NCBI RefSeq assembly: GCF_021245725.1
Contig: NZ_JAJGSX010000020.1
Span: forward strand, 62,001 to 126,000
Length of the DNA stretch: 64,000 nt
Source of the DNA: Pseudonocardia sp. TRM90224
Lineage (GTDB): Bacteria; Actinomycetota; Actinomycetes; Mycobacteriales; Pseudonocardiaceae
Reading direction: 5' to 3'
Shown one piece after another: positions 24,872-34,872 of the stretch (position 1 is the stretch's first letter; each line of letters begins with the position of its first letter). The notes beneath the pieces are model-generated. The model was given only the letters and a program-made list of their open reading frames with translations. It searched no databases and was not told the origin of the DNA. Both the position numbers and the translations under genes were made by a program.

Positions 24872-25354
24872 GTGAGCACAGCGGAGACCACCGAGCAGCG
24901 CCTCGCCCGGCTGGGCATCGAGCTGCCGGAGGCCCCGGTGCCCGTTGCCGCCTTCAAGCCGTTCATCCGCACGGGCTCGACCGTGTACGTGAGCGGTCAG
25001 ATCGCCACCGACGCCGACGGCAAGCTCGTCTCGACCGGGAAGCTCGGCGCCGAGATCGACGTCGCCGGAGGTCAGGAAGCTGCGCGGGCGTGCGCGCTGA
25101 ACCTGCTCGCGCAGCTGCGGGCGGCTGCGGGCTCGCTCGACAACGTCGCCCGGATCGTCAAGCTGACGGTGTTCGTCGCGAGCACCCCCGACTTCGCCCA
25201 GCAGCCGCAGGTCGCGAACGGGACGTCCGAGCTGCTCGTCGAGGTGTTCGGCGAGGCGGGCGCGCACGCCCGCTCGGCCATCGGGGTGGCGTCGCTGCCG
25301 CTGAACACGCCCGTCGAGATCGAGGCGATCGCGGAGCTCACCGCCGACGCGTGA
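24872..25354 (+). CDS. RidA/YjgF-family enamine/imine deaminase
   Basis: 160 aa. RidA features are FIRTGSTVYVSGQIATDADGKL near the N-terminus, ACALNLLAQLRAAAGSLDNVARIVKLTVFVAS in the middle, and GAHARSAIGVASLPLNTPVEIEAIAEL near the end. The Arg in ARSAIGV is the usual substrate anchor. The length and the conserved ATRS-like variant fit the larger RidA subfamily. The GTG at 24872 is chosen because AGGAG lies 7 nt upstream. The gene runs into a family III element. Confidence 0.88.
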   Translation: MSTAETTEQRLARLGIELPEAPVPVAAFKPFIRTGSTVYVSGQIATDADGKLVSTGKLGAEIDVAGGQEAARACALNLLAQLRAAAGSLDNVARIVKLTVFVASTPDFAQQPQVANGTSELLVEVFGEAGAHARSAIGVASLPLNTPVEIEAIAELTADA

Positions 25355-25356
25355 CG

Positions 25357-25426
25357 AACTTCCCCACCGTTTTGCCAACCTGCACGCCGTTCAGGGTGTG
25401 CAAGTAGGCAAAACGGTGGGGAAGTT
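25357..25426 (+). repeat. Family III 70-bp inverted repeat, copy III-1
   Basis: 29-bp arms (25357-25385, 25398-25426) with two mismatches and a 12-nt loop. The core is TTCCCCACCGTTTTGCC. It lies 2 bp after the ridA stop, and its right end provides the TAA stop of the convergent GNAT gene (25425-25427). Confidence 0.85.
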
Positions 25427-26012
25427 ACTCGTCGGGTGGTGGGGTGACCTCGTCGGCGGGGCCGTCGAGGTCGGCGCTGCGCAGCCGGTAGACCTGCAAC
25501 GTCAACCCGAAGTACTTCTCGGTCTCGCCGACCCACTCCATGCCGCTGCGCTGGACGGTCGCGGCGGCGCGGGTGTTCCCGGGCCGGACGACGGCGAAGA
25601 TCTCGTCGATCTCCTGCGTGAACGCCCAGTGCGCGATGGCGTGGGTGGCTTCGCTGGCGTACCCCTTGCCCCATTCCTCCGGGTCGACCTGCCAGCCGAC
25701 CTCGAGGTCCTCGCCGCCGGGCGGCAGCGGTAGCAGGACCGCCCCGCCGACCAGTCGCTTGTCGTCGCGGCGCTCGATCGCCCACCGCCCGTTGGGCGGG
25801 CGCATCCGCTCGGCCTCGGCGATCCAGCCCTGCAGCACCAGCCGCATCGCACCGACGTCGTTCACATGATCCATCGCCGGTGAGAGCCACCGCGCGACGT
25901 CGACGCTGCCATAGACGCGCAGCGCGTCCTCGGCGTCGTCGATGCGCCACGGTCGCAGCACGAGCCGTTCGGTCGGGATCTCCGGAGCCACCCCCGCATC
26001 GTAGGCCGGCAA
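25425..26012 (-). CDS. GNAT-family N-acetyltransferase (RimJ/RimL type)
   Basis: Up to 195 aa. ERLVLRPWRIDDAEDALRVYGS at the start, then DPEEWGKGYASEATHAIAHWAF (acetyl-CoA loop) and RPGNTRAAATVQRSGMEWVG are diagnostic of the RimJ/RimL ribosomal-protein or small-molecule acetyltransferases. The TTG at 26012 directly follows the mtnK stop; GTG at 25991 is the alternative. It is the last gene of the methylthioribose operon, though a functional link is not evident. Confidence 0.82.
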   Translation of the reverse strand: MPAYDAGVAPEIPTERLVLRPWRIDDAEDALRVYGSVDVARWLSPAMDHVNDVGAMRLVLQGWIAEAERMRPPNGRWAIERRDDKRLVGGAVLLPLPPGGEDLEVGWQVDPEEWGKGYASEATHAIAHWAFTQEIDEIFAVVRPGNTRAAATVQRSGMEWVGETEKYFGLTLQVYRLRSADLDGPADEVTPPPDE

Positions 26013-27233
26013 TCACCCCGTGCGCGTGGAAACGATCACCTCACCGGCGATCTCCTGCGCGCGTTTCGGCTCGGCGTCGGCGTGTCGTTCGCGCACCCAG
26101 CGCCGTGCCGTCCGCAGCACCCCGCGGGCGGCGCCCTCGCGCAGCTCCGCCGGCAGGGTCTCGATGTCGGTGGTCTTCGCGAGCCCGACGATCCGGCGGG
26201 TCATCTTGGCCGCGGCGAAGAGCCACGCCTCCGAGCGCCAGGTGGCCAGCAGGTGCTCGCGCAGGTCGTCGCGGAACATCCGGGGGTCGACCCGACCCTC
26301 CCACGCGCCGCGGAAGCCCGCCTCGAACGCCGTCCACGTCTCGCCGCAGAGCCCGAGCGCCCACGCGGCGCGGTCGTCGTCGCCGAGCGCGGTCGCCCGG
26401 GCAGCGGCGATGACGTAGTTCGCCCAGAGCGCACCGAGGTCGAACGCGACCGGCCCGTAGAACGCGAACTCCGAGTCGAACGCCTTGGCCGAGTCGGCCA
26501 CGCCGTTGGTGCTGCGCACCATCACCGAGCCGGTGTGCAGGTCGCCGTGCACGAGCGCCTCGGCGCGGGTCATGAACGCCCACTTCGCCCGACCGATCTC
26601 GGCGACCATCTCCTGGTCGGCGGCCAGCTCGGCGGCGTCCCGCTCGTTCGCCGGCAATACGCTGTTGCGCCCGGCGTCGACGTACGGCTCGGTGAAGACG
26701 AGGTCCTCGGTGATGAGGCACAGCTCCGGGTTGACGGCGCCGGCGAGCGTGCGGGCACGCTCGCCGGCGTCCATCCCGATCACGGACGTCCCGAACGCCA
26801 CCGCGGCGACGTAACGTCCCATGGCTGCGGCAACCCCTTCGTGCCGCAGCCCGTCGTTGAGCGCTGTGCGCCACACCGTGTGATCGGAGAGGTCCTCGAT
26901 GGCCAGCACGAACCGGTCGGGGTCGTAGTCGAGCAGTTCGGGCACCAGCCCCGGCGCGAGCGTGCCGTGCAGCCGCAGCGCCTCGGCCTCGTGCCGCGCG
27001 CGGTCCGGCGTGAGCGCCCAGCTCGGCCCGACCAGCCGGACGTACGGCAGCGCCTGCTTCAGGACGAGCCCACGCCCGGCCGCGTCGGCCAGCACGAACA
27101 CCAGGTTGAGGTTGCCGTCGCCGATCTCGCGCACCGACACCAGCGCGTCGGGGTCTATCCGCCCGGCCAGCGCGGGCCTGCTCCGCAGGTGCTCGGCCGC
27201 CGTCTCCGGCGTGAGCAGGGCGTACTCGGTCAT
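26013..27233 (-). CDS. mtnK: S-methyl-5-thioribose kinase
   Basis: 406 aa, choline-kinase-like fold. Family markers are REIGDGNLNLVFVL (nucleotide loop), ALPYVRLVGPSWALTPDRARHEAEAL, the catalytic loop VHGDLHTGSVM near 235, and AFDSEFAFYGPVAFDLG with the metal-binding Asp. It phosphorylates 5-methylthioribose at C1 for methionine salvage. It lies 10 bp after the permease gene in an operon that ends in a GNAT gene and starts with mtnA, which strengthens the assignment. Confidence 0.94.
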   Translation of the reverse strand: MTEYALLTPETAAEHLRSRPALAGRIDPDALVSVREIGDGNLNLVFVLADAAGRGLVLKQALPYVRLVGPSWALTPDRARHEAEALRLHGTLAPGLVPELLDYDPDRFVLAIEDLSDHTVWRTALNDGLRHEGVAAAMGRYVAAVAFGTSVIGMDAGERARTLAGAVNPELCLITEDLVFTEPYVDAGRNSVLPANERDAAELAADQEMVAEIGRAKWAFMTRAEALVHGDLHTGSVMVRSTNGVADSAKAFDSEFAFYGPVAFDLGALWANYVIAAARATALGDDDRAAWALGLCGETWTAFEAGFRGAWEGRVDPRMFRDDLREHLLATWRSEAWLFAAAKMTRRIVGLAKTTDIETLPAELREGAARGVLRTARRWVRERHADAEPKRAQEIAGEVIVSTRTG

Positions 27234-27243
27234 CCCGCCTCCC

Positions 27244-28296
27244 TCAGATGACGGCCGCCGGCGCGTACCGGGACCGGCGCCGGGACATGGTGAACGAGAA
27301 CAGCAGCGCGAGCAGCAGGACCAGGCCCTTCACGATGTCCTGTGCGTAGTACGGGAATCCCTTGATCGTCAGCCCGGTGATCAGGATCCCGACGAGCACC
27401 GCGCCCAGCACCGTGCCCCACGCGTTCGGCTTGCCCAGCCCCAGCACCGACGTGCCGACCAGCGCCACCGCCACCGCGTCGAGCAGCAGCGAGTTGCCCG
27501 CGCTGATGTCGCCCTGCCCGATCCGAGAGGCCAGGATCAGCCCGCCGAGCGCGGCGAACACCCCGCACAGGACGTAGGCGAGCGCGCGGTAGCGCCCCAC
27601 CCGCACGCCGGCCAGGCGCGACGCCTCCGGGTTGGCACCCACCGCGTACATGAGCCGGCCCCAACGGGTCCTCGTGAGGAAGAACCAGGTCGCTACGGCG
27701 AGCACGCCGACGATCACCACCGGCACCGGGACGGGGCCGAGGAATGCGCGGTCGATCGCGAGGAAGTCGGGGGTGAACCGCCCACGCGCCAGGCTGCCGT
27801 CGCGCAGCGTCATCCCCGACGAGACGGACTGCCCGTCGACGGGCACCAGCTTGAGCCCCATCACGACGAACATCGACGCCAGCGTCGCGAGCAGGTCGGG
27901 GATCTTCAGCACCACGATGAGCAGCGCGTTCACCGCCCCGATGAGCGCACCCGCGAGCAGCACGAGCGCGATCGCGACACCGCCGACCTGCGCGTAGATG
28001 ACCATCGTCATCGCGGAGATCGTGACCGACATGCCGGCCACCGCCCCGACGGAGAGGTCGAGGCCGCCCACCACCATCGTCAGCGTCACGCCGAGCCCGA
28101 GGATCGCCACCACCGAGGCGAACTTCAGCATCGAGAACAGCGTGCTCGGCTGTCGGAAGCTCTCCTCGGTGCCCGCGAAGTAGACGAACAGCGCGACCGT
28201 GATGGCGATGAAGCCGTACCGGACGGCGACCTCGCGCCAGCCGGCCCTGGCAACCGGATTCCCAGCCGGATTACCCGCCGCGTTCTCGTCGGCCAC
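27244..28296 (-). CDS. Sugar ABC transporter permease (RbsC-like), probable methylthioribose importer
   Basis: About 350 aa, some ten hydrophobic helices. RbsC/AraH family segments are LGLGVTLTMVVGGLDLSVGAVAGMSVT near 80 and YAVGANPEASRLAGVRVGRYRALAYVLCGVFAALGGLI near 210. GTG 28296 has GGAGG about 10 nt upstream; a TTG at 28302 overlapping the ATPase stop is possible. The substrate is inferred to be 5-methylthioribose because mtnK and mtnA flank the transporter. Confidence 0.9.
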   Translation of the reverse strand: MADENAAGNPAGNPVARAGWREVAVRYGFIAITVALFVYFAGTEESFRQPSTLFSMLKFASVVAILGLGVTLTMVVGGLDLSVGAVAGMSVTISAMTMVIYAQVGGVAIALVLLAGALIGAVNALLIVVLKIPDLLATLASMFVVMGLKLVPVDGQSVSSGMTLRDGSLARGRFTPDFLAIDRAFLGPVPVPVVIVGVLAVATWFFLTRTRWGRLMYAVGANPEASRLAGVRVGRYRALAYVLCGVFAALGGLILASRIGQGDISAGNSLLLDAVAVALVGTSVLGLGKPNAWGTVLGAVLVGILITGLTIKGFPYYAQDIVKGLVLLLALLFSFTMSRRRSRYAPAAVI

Positions 28297-28298
28297 TC

Positions 28299-29801
<1,503 letters not shown>

Positions 29802-29813
29802 GTCCGTGGTCTC

Positions 29814-30926
29814 TTAGAAGCTGACCACGGGGATCCAGTCGGCCGTCGAGACCGTGGTCATGTTCAGCTCGGGGATCGCCTTGCGCAGCTCGGCCAGGTT
29901 CTTGATCTGCTTCTCCAGCAGGAACTCCTGCGTGACGAGGGTGCCGGGGAACACCACCTCACGCGACGTCAGCGCCTTGGCGAGCTCCAGCGCGGTCGTC
30001 CGGACGACAGCGGCGCCGATCGCGTTCGGGTCGGTGGTCGCGGTGGCGACCCACGGGCTGCCGGGCGCGGTCATGATCTCGATGTCCGCCGCGGAGATGT
30101 CCACGCCGTAGATCTTGATCTCGCCCTCCCGGCCGTTCTGCCGGACCGCCGAGACCGTGCCCTTCGTGAGCTCGTCGTACGGCGCGAAGATCGCGGAGAT
30201 GCCCGGCGTCGCCTTCAACGCGGCGTCGACCAGCTGCGCGTTGTCCGTCGCGACCGCGTTGGTGAACTTGCCGACGAAGAAGCGCTGGTCCCAGCCGTTC
30301 TCGGCGACCGCCTTCTCCCACACCGCGTGGCGGCGGTCGAGCGGCGCGATGCCCAGCACGTTGACGTACCCGACGGGCTGGCCCTTGCCGACGTCGGTGG
30401 CCATCTTGCCGAGGATGAGCCTGGCGAGGTCGGCGTCGTTCTGCGCGGTCTCGACCGCCTTCGGCGCACACGCGCTGATCTCGACGTCGTAGATCACGAC
30501 CGCGATGCCGGCGTCGAGCGCGTCGTTGATCAGCGGGCACATCGTGTCGGACTGCCCGTGGTCGACGATGATCGCCTTGACGCCCGATCCGATCGCCGTC
30601 TGCATGTCCGTCGCCTGCCGGGCGTTGTCGGCCTGCGCGTCGTAGACCTGCATGTCGATCTTCAGGGCGGAGGCCTGCTGGCGTGCGCCGTTCGTCCACT
30701 GCTGGAAGTAGTCGCCCGCGCCGCTGTTCTGCACCAGCGCGATCTTGACGGGCTGGCCGGTGTCGAACGGCGCCGGCGCAGGCCCCTTCGCCGCCTGGAC
30801 GCCTGCGGTCTCGCTGGGGGACGCGCCCGGCGCCGGTTCCGGGCCGAGGTCCTGCGAGCAGGCCGCGAGCAGCAACGTGAGCACGGCGAGGGCGGCGAGT
30901 CGGGTTCGGGCGAGCGGTGTCTTCAT
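29814..30926 (-). CDS. Sugar-binding lipoprotein, probable methylthioribose-binding protein
   Basis: 370 aa. Lipoprotein signal with lipobox LLLAACSQ near residue 20. The mature protein is a periplasmic-binding-protein type 1 (RbsB-like) fold: IALVQNSGAGDYFQQWTNGARQQA, IIVDHGQSDTMCPLINDALDAGIAVVIYDVEI, and IFAPYDELTKGTVSAVRQ. AGAGGA precedes the ATG at 30926. The ligand is inferred from the adjacent mtnA and mtnK; ribose-like sugars cannot be excluded. Confidence 0.9.
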   Translation of the reverse strand: MKTPLARTRLAALAVLTLLLAACSQDLGPEPAPGASPSETAGVQAAKGPAPAPFDTGQPVKIALVQNSGAGDYFQQWTNGARQQASALKIDMQVYDAQADNARQATDMQTAIGSGVKAIIVDHGQSDTMCPLINDALDAGIAVVIYDVEISACAPKAVETAQNDADLARLILGKMATDVGKGQPVGYVNVLGIAPLDRRHAVWEKAVAENGWDQRFFVGKFTNAVATDNAQLVDAALKATPGISAIFAPYDELTKGTVSAVRQNGREGEIKIYGVDISAADIEIMTAPGSPWVATATTDPNAIGAAVVRTTALELAKALTSREVVFPGTLVTQEFLLEKQIKNLAELRKAIPELNMTTVSTADWIPVVSF

Positions 30927-30942
30927 TGACGGTCCTCTCAGC

Positions 30943-31968
30943 TCAGCTGGCCAGCATGTCGGGGGTGGACTTGGGCTCGACGACACCGCGTTCGGTGACG
31001 ACCGCGTCGATCAGGCGGGCCGGGGTGACGTCGAAGGCGGGGTTGAACGCGCGGCTGCCGACCGGGGCGCTGGGCACGCCGGCGAGCGCGAGGACCTCCT
31101 CGGCGGCCCGCTCCTCGATCTCGATGCCGCCGCCGTCGGGGGTGGCGAGGTCGACCGTCGACCACGGCGCGGCGACGATGAAGGGCACGCCGGCGTCGGC
31201 GCAGGCGAGCGCGAGCCCGACCGAGCCGACCTTGTTCGCGGTGTCACCGTTCGCGGCGATCCGGTCGGCGCCGATCAGGACGGCGTCGACGAGCCCGCGC
31301 AGGATCGTGCCCGCCGCGGCGCTGTCGGCCTGCACGACGTGGTCGATCCCGTCGCGATCCAGCTCCCACGCGGTGAGCCGGGAGCCCTGCAGGAGCGGCC
31401 GGGTCTCGTCGACGTGCACCATCTCGACCTGGCCGCGGACGTGCAGCTCGCGGACGATGCCGAGCGCGGTGCCCCACGCCGTCGTCGCGAGGAACCCGGT
31501 GTTGCAGTGGGTGAGCAGCCGCAACGGTCGACGGGTGGTGTGGGCGAGCAGCCAGTCGGCGCCGTTCGCCGAGAGCTTCCGGTTGGCCGCCTCGTCCTCG
31601 GTGAGCACCGCGCGGGCCTCGGCGAGCACGGCGGCGTGCCCGGCGCTGCGGTGGGGGAGGACGCGGTCGACGCCCCAGGCCAGGTTGACCGCCGTGGGGC
31701 GGGCGGTGCGCAGGCGATCGATCTCGCGCAGCGTGCGCTCGTCGTCCCAGCCCTCGCGTTCGCCCTGGGCCAGCGCGACGGCCACCCCCAGCGCGCCGAC
31801 GGCGCCCAGCGCGGGCGCGCCGCGCACGGCGAGCGTCCGGATGGCGTCGACGAGCGCGTCGACCGTCGCGGCGTCGAGGTAGACCTCCTCGGCGGGCAGC
31901 CGGGTCTGGTCCAGCAGCCGGACCGCGGGCACCGCCCCGTCGAGCCAGGTGACTGACCTCGCCGTCAT
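30943..31968 (-). CDS. mtnA: S-methyl-5-thioribose-1-phosphate isomerase
   Basis: 341 aa, eIF2B-alpha-like fold. Characteristic MtnA segments are LAVRGAPALGAVGALGVAVAL, LTHCNTGFLATTAWGTALG with the catalytic Cys, and LIGADRIAANGDTANKVGS with the catalytic Asp. It converts methylthioribose-1-phosphate to methylthioribulose-1-phosphate. GGAGG stands 7 nt before the ATG at 31968, the first gene of the operon. The downstream salvage enzymes (MtnB, C, D, E or an aldolase) are not in this window. Confidence 0.95.
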   Translation of the reverse strand: MTARSVTWLDGAVPAVRLLDQTRLPAEEVYLDAATVDALVDAIRTLAVRGAPALGAVGALGVAVALAQGEREGWDDERTLREIDRLRTARPTAVNLAWGVDRVLPHRSAGHAAVLAEARAVLTEDEAANRKLSANGADWLLAHTTRRPLRLLTHCNTGFLATTAWGTALGIVRELHVRGQVEMVHVDETRPLLQGSRLTAWELDRDGIDHVVQADSAAAGTILRGLVDAVLIGADRIAANGDTANKVGSVGLALACADAGVPFIVAAPWSTVDLATPDGGGIEIEERAAEEVLALAGVPSAPVGSRAFNPAFDVTPARLIDAVVTERGVVEPKSTPDMLAS

Positions 31969-31986
31969 GAAGCGCCTCCGGATTGT

Positions 31987-32047
31987 CAGTCGTCCTACGA
32001 CTTGCCGAACGTAGGGAAGTTGTAGGACGACTGTCAACCGTTAGGAT
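31987..32047 (+). promoter_or_regulatory. Shared mtnA/gntR control region with two operators and divergent promoters
   Basis: Operators GTCGTCCTACGAC (31989-32001) and GTTGTAGGACGAC (32019-32031) follow the pattern GTYGT-N3-ACGAC, with centres 30 bp apart. Together they form a 12-bp inverted repeat CAGTCGTCCTAC/GTAGGACGACTG. For mtnA, TTGACA (32037-32032) and TACGTT (32013-32008) have an 18-bp spacer. For gntR, TTGTAG (32020-32025) and TAGGAT (32042-32047) have a 16-bp spacer, with GTG 6 nt further on. Confidence 0.7.
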
Positions 32048-32053
32048 CGCGGC

Positions 32054-32788
32054 GTGACGGTCTCGACCCCGCTGGGCGGGCGCACATCGCTGTCGCGTCG
32101 GCTCGCCGAGGAGCTGCGCTCGCGGATCATGTCCGGCGAGTTCGCCCCCGGAGCCCGGCTACCCAGCGAGGCCGAGCTGGTGCGGCGCTACCAGGTCTCC
32201 CGCGTGACCGTCCGGACGGCGTTGCGGACGCTGGAGGCGCAGGGCCTGGTGGACGTCCGCCACGGCTCCGGCTCGTTCGTCAGCGACTTCGGCGCCGGGA
32301 TCCGCGCGGGGTTGCAGGAGCTGCGCTCGATCAGCGAGACCATCCGCGAGATGGGCCACGAGCCCGGCATGGAACGGCACTCGGCGATCCGCCGGCCCGC
32401 GACCGTGGTGGAGGCCGGCAAGCTCGGAATCGGTGCGGGTGCGGGCGTCTTCGCGGTGGAGCGCATGATCCTCGCCGACGGACAGGCCGTCGCGTTCTCC
32501 TACGACGTGATCCCGCTCGCCGGCTTCCCACCCGAGCTGGTCGACCAGCTCGGCACCGGCAGCCTCTTCGCCACCCTCGCCGAAGCCGGCACCATGCCCG
32601 CCCGTGCGCTCGCCGAGGTGCACGCCATCAGCGACGAGACGATCGGCTGGGGGCCGCAACGGCCCGACCCCGGCCTCTACGTCCTGCTCGACCAGGTGCA
32701 CTTCAGCCGCCGCGGGAGCGCGGTGGCGTACTGCCGCACCTACTTCGTCGAGGGCCGGTTCCAGTTCGTGGTGCTGCGGACGAACTGA
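32054..32788 (+). CDS. GntR/HutC-family transcriptional regulator
   Basis: 244 aa. The winged helix is at about 12-78: SRRLAEELRSRIMSGEFAPGARLPSEAELVRRYQVSRVTVRTALRTLEAQGLVDVRHGSGSFV. A UTRA ligand-binding domain follows (FAVERMILADGQAVAFSYDVIP, RTYFVEGRFQFVV), typical of regulators sensing sugar phosphates or amines. It is divergent from mtnA with palindromic operators in between, so it most likely represses the methylthioribose operon. The GTG start is 6 nt after a -10 without a ribosome site. Confidence 0.92.
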   Translation: MTVSTPLGGRTSLSRRLAEELRSRIMSGEFAPGARLPSEAELVRRYQVSRVTVRTALRTLEAQGLVDVRHGSGSFVSDFGAGIRAGLQELRSISETIREMGHEPGMERHSAIRRPATVVEAGKLGIGAGAGVFAVERMILADGQAVAFSYDVIPLAGFPPELVDQLGTGSLFATLAEAGTMPARALAEVHAISDETIGWGPQRPDPGLYVLLDQVHFSRRGSAVAYCRTYFVEGRFQFVVLRTN

Positions 32789-32841
32789 CGACGGCCGGCG
32801 GGCGGAAGCCCGGCGGCCGCCGGCGAAGCGCGTCTGGGGGA

Positions 32842-32896
32842 GGGCAGGAAAGCCACTTTCAGGCCCTCACAGGGCAGGAAAGTGGCTTTCCTGCCC
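32842..32896 (+). repeat. Family II 55-bp inverted repeat, copy II-3
   Basis: Perfect 19-bp arms (32842-32860, 32878-32896) with the GGGCAGGAAAGCCACTTTC sequence and a 17-nt loop. A degraded half-element GGAAAGTGGCCTTCC follows at 32932-32946. Convergent junction between gntR and a sugar isomerase gene. Confidence 0.85.
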
Positions 32897-32975
32897 TCCC
32901 AGGGCGGGCTGCGGGCGGGGTGGGTGTGCCGGGAAAGTGGCCTTCCTGACGTCGCCCAGGCGGCGGGGACCGTCG

Positions 32976-33812
32976 TCAGCCCGTGAGCTCCCTCAGGTAC
33001 GCGAGGTTGTCGATAACGCGCTCCGCTTGCGGCGCGTCGGTGGAGAAGTCCTCCACCGACACCCAGCCGTCGTAGCCGATCTCCTTCAGCGAGTCGAAGA
33101 GGAGCTGGTAGTTGCCCACCCCGTGCCGCATGGGTGTCCAGCCCCACTTCCAGTCGGTGTGGTTGCCGGCGTCGGTGGCGGTCGGGATCGCGTTCTTGAC
33201 GTGCACGTGGGCGAGGTGCTCGCCGAGGATCTCCAGGCTCCACGGGAGGTGCTCGTAGCCCTCGATGAGCATGTTGCCGATGTCGTGGATGACGCCGACG
33301 TGCGCGGGGTCGAGGCCCTCCACGAACCGGGCGGCGGCCGACGCGCTGGAGACGAGCGTCTGGTGGTGCAGCTCGATCAGCGCTTTCACCCCGTAGGTGC
33401 GGGAGAGGTCGGCGACGGCGGCGTACTCCTTGCGCCGCTGCTCGAACGTCGCGCGGTAGCCCTCGGGGCCGGGCTTGCCGACCTGCACGCGCATCTGCGG
33501 CGCGCCGACCGCGGCGGCGCCGCGCATCAGCGACTCGACGGCGTGGAGGTCGTCGCAGCGCGCGTACGCCCCGATCGAGGGCACCGCGAGCCCCGCTGCG
33601 TCGGAGATCTCCTTGATCCGCGGCGCGTCCTGCTCGAACGTCGAGGCCGGCCACGTGCACTTGTTCCCGACCCAGAACCCGATGCTGCCGTCGCCTTCCT
33701 GCTGGTCGACGACCCGCCACTCGATCCCGTCCCAGCCCTGCGCCGCGAGCGTGGTGGCCGCCTCCTCAGGCGTCCACTCCGGGAGGCTGCAGGTGAAAAC
33801 GGCGAACTTCAT
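32976..33812 (-). CDS. Sugar phosphate isomerase/epimerase (TIM barrel)
   Basis: 278 aa, AP-endonuclease-2-like TIM barrel (IolE/xylose-isomerase-like). Visible metal-site candidates are the Glu in GIEWRV, the Glu-His in LIELHHQT near 150, HDIGNM near 180, HVHVKNA near 210 and the Glu in VSVEDFS near 245. It overlaps the Gfo/Idh gene by ATGA. It probably interconverts keto-sugars or sugar acids in the pathway served by the divergent ABC importer. Confidence 0.88.
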   Translation of the reverse strand: MKFAVFTCSLPEWTPEEAATTLAAQGWDGIEWRVVDQQEGDGSIGFWVGNKCTWPASTFEQDAPRIKEISDAAGLAVPSIGAYARCDDLHAVESLMRGAAAVGAPQMRVQVGKPGPEGYRATFEQRRKEYAAVADLSRTYGVKALIELHHQTLVSSASAAARFVEGLDPAHVGVIHDIGNMLIEGYEHLPWSLEILGEHLAHVHVKNAIPTATDAGNHTDWKWGWTPMRHGVGNYQLLFDSLKEIGYDGWVSVEDFSTDAPQAERVIDNLAYLRELTG

Positions 33813-34861
33813 ACGCTCAGCTCCTTGATCGTGACGGGCCGGCCGGCTTCGGCCGAGGTGTAGATCGCGCGGATCACGGCGAGCGTGCGTGCCGCCGTCT
33901 CCACGGTGACCAGCGGTGGCCTGCCGTGCTCCACCGCGTCCAGGAAGTCCTCGAACTGCTCGGAGTGCGACGTCGTCCGGTCGACGGGCGCCGCGGCCGC
34001 GATCCGCTCCTCGGCCTGGTTGCCGCCGCCGGCGACGCCGTGCGCGCGGATCTCGTCGCCGTCGCCGGCGGCGTGGAAGTACGCGAGCTGGTTGTGGTCG
34101 ATCACGGCCGAGCCGCGGTCGCCGTGCACCTGCACCCGTGTCGTGAGCCCGGGGTACGCGGCCGTCGTGCCGTGCACGATGCCGAGCGCGCCGCTCGCGA
34201 ACCGCACCGTCGCCACCGCGGTGTCCTCCACGGCGATCCGCTCGTGCGCCAGCAGCCCGGTGTAGGCGAACACCTCGACCGGCTCGCCCAGGAACCAGAC
34301 CAGCAGGTCGAGCGTGTGGATGCCCTGGTTCATGAGCGCGCCGCCGCCGTCCATCTCGACGGTCCCGCGCCAGTCGCCCGAGTCGTAGTAGGCCTGGCTG
34401 CGCCACCACGGCATCAACGCCATCCCGGACGTGACGGTGCCGAAGCTGCCCGCGGTGAGGGCCTCGTGCACGACCCGGCTGGCCAGGTCGTGCCGGTGCT
34501 GGCTGATCACCATCGCCGTCCGGTCGCTCCGCCGCTCGGCATCCAGCACGCGCCGGGCGGCGTCGAGGTCGACGTCGAGCGGCTTCTCGATGATCACGTG
34601 CTTGCCGGCGTCGAGCACGGCGACGGCGGCGTCGGAGTGCATCCCGCTGGGCGTGCAGATGGTCACGGCGTCGACGTCGTCCCGCGCCAGCACCTCGTCC
34701 AACGAGGTGGACGCATCCACGCCGTGCTCGTCGGCGATGGCGCGCGCCCGCTCCTCGACCGCGTCGACGGCGACGACCAGCTCGGCGCGTGGCGCCAACG
34801 CCTTGATCGTCCTGGCGTGCACGGCGCCGATGACGCCGCAGCCCAGTACTGCGAACCGCAT
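33809..34861 (-). CDS. Gfo/Idh/MocA-family NAD(P)-dependent dehydrogenase
   Basis: 350 aa. An N-terminal Rossmann domain (VLGCGVIGAVHARTI) is followed by ICTPSGMHSDAAVAVLDAGKHVIIEKPLDVD, which contains the catalytic Lys of the EKP motif. The C-terminal alpha/beta domain carries GGGALMNQGIHTLDLLVWFLG with the usual catalytic Asp/His region. Such enzymes oxidise sugars, inositols or sugar acids. It lies between a LacI regulator and a sugar isomerase in a four-gene minus-strand operon. Confidence 0.9.
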   Translation of the reverse strand: MRFAVLGCGVIGAVHARTIKALAPRAELVVAVDAVEERARAIADEHGVDASTSLDEVLARDDVDAVTICTPSGMHSDAAVAVLDAGKHVIIEKPLDVDLDAARRVLDAERRSDRTAMVISQHRHDLASRVVHEALTAGSFGTVTSGMALMPWWRSQAYYDSGDWRGTVEMDGGGALMNQGIHTLDLLVWFLGEPVEVFAYTGLLAHERIAVEDTAVATVRFASGALGIVHGTTAAYPGLTTRVQVHGDRGSAVIDHNQLAYFHAAGDGDEIRAHGVAGGGNQAEERIAAAAPVDRTTSHSEQFEDFLDAVEHGRPPLVTVETAARTLAVIRAIYTSAEAGRPVTIKELSV

Positions 34862-34872
34862 AGCTGTCCCTC

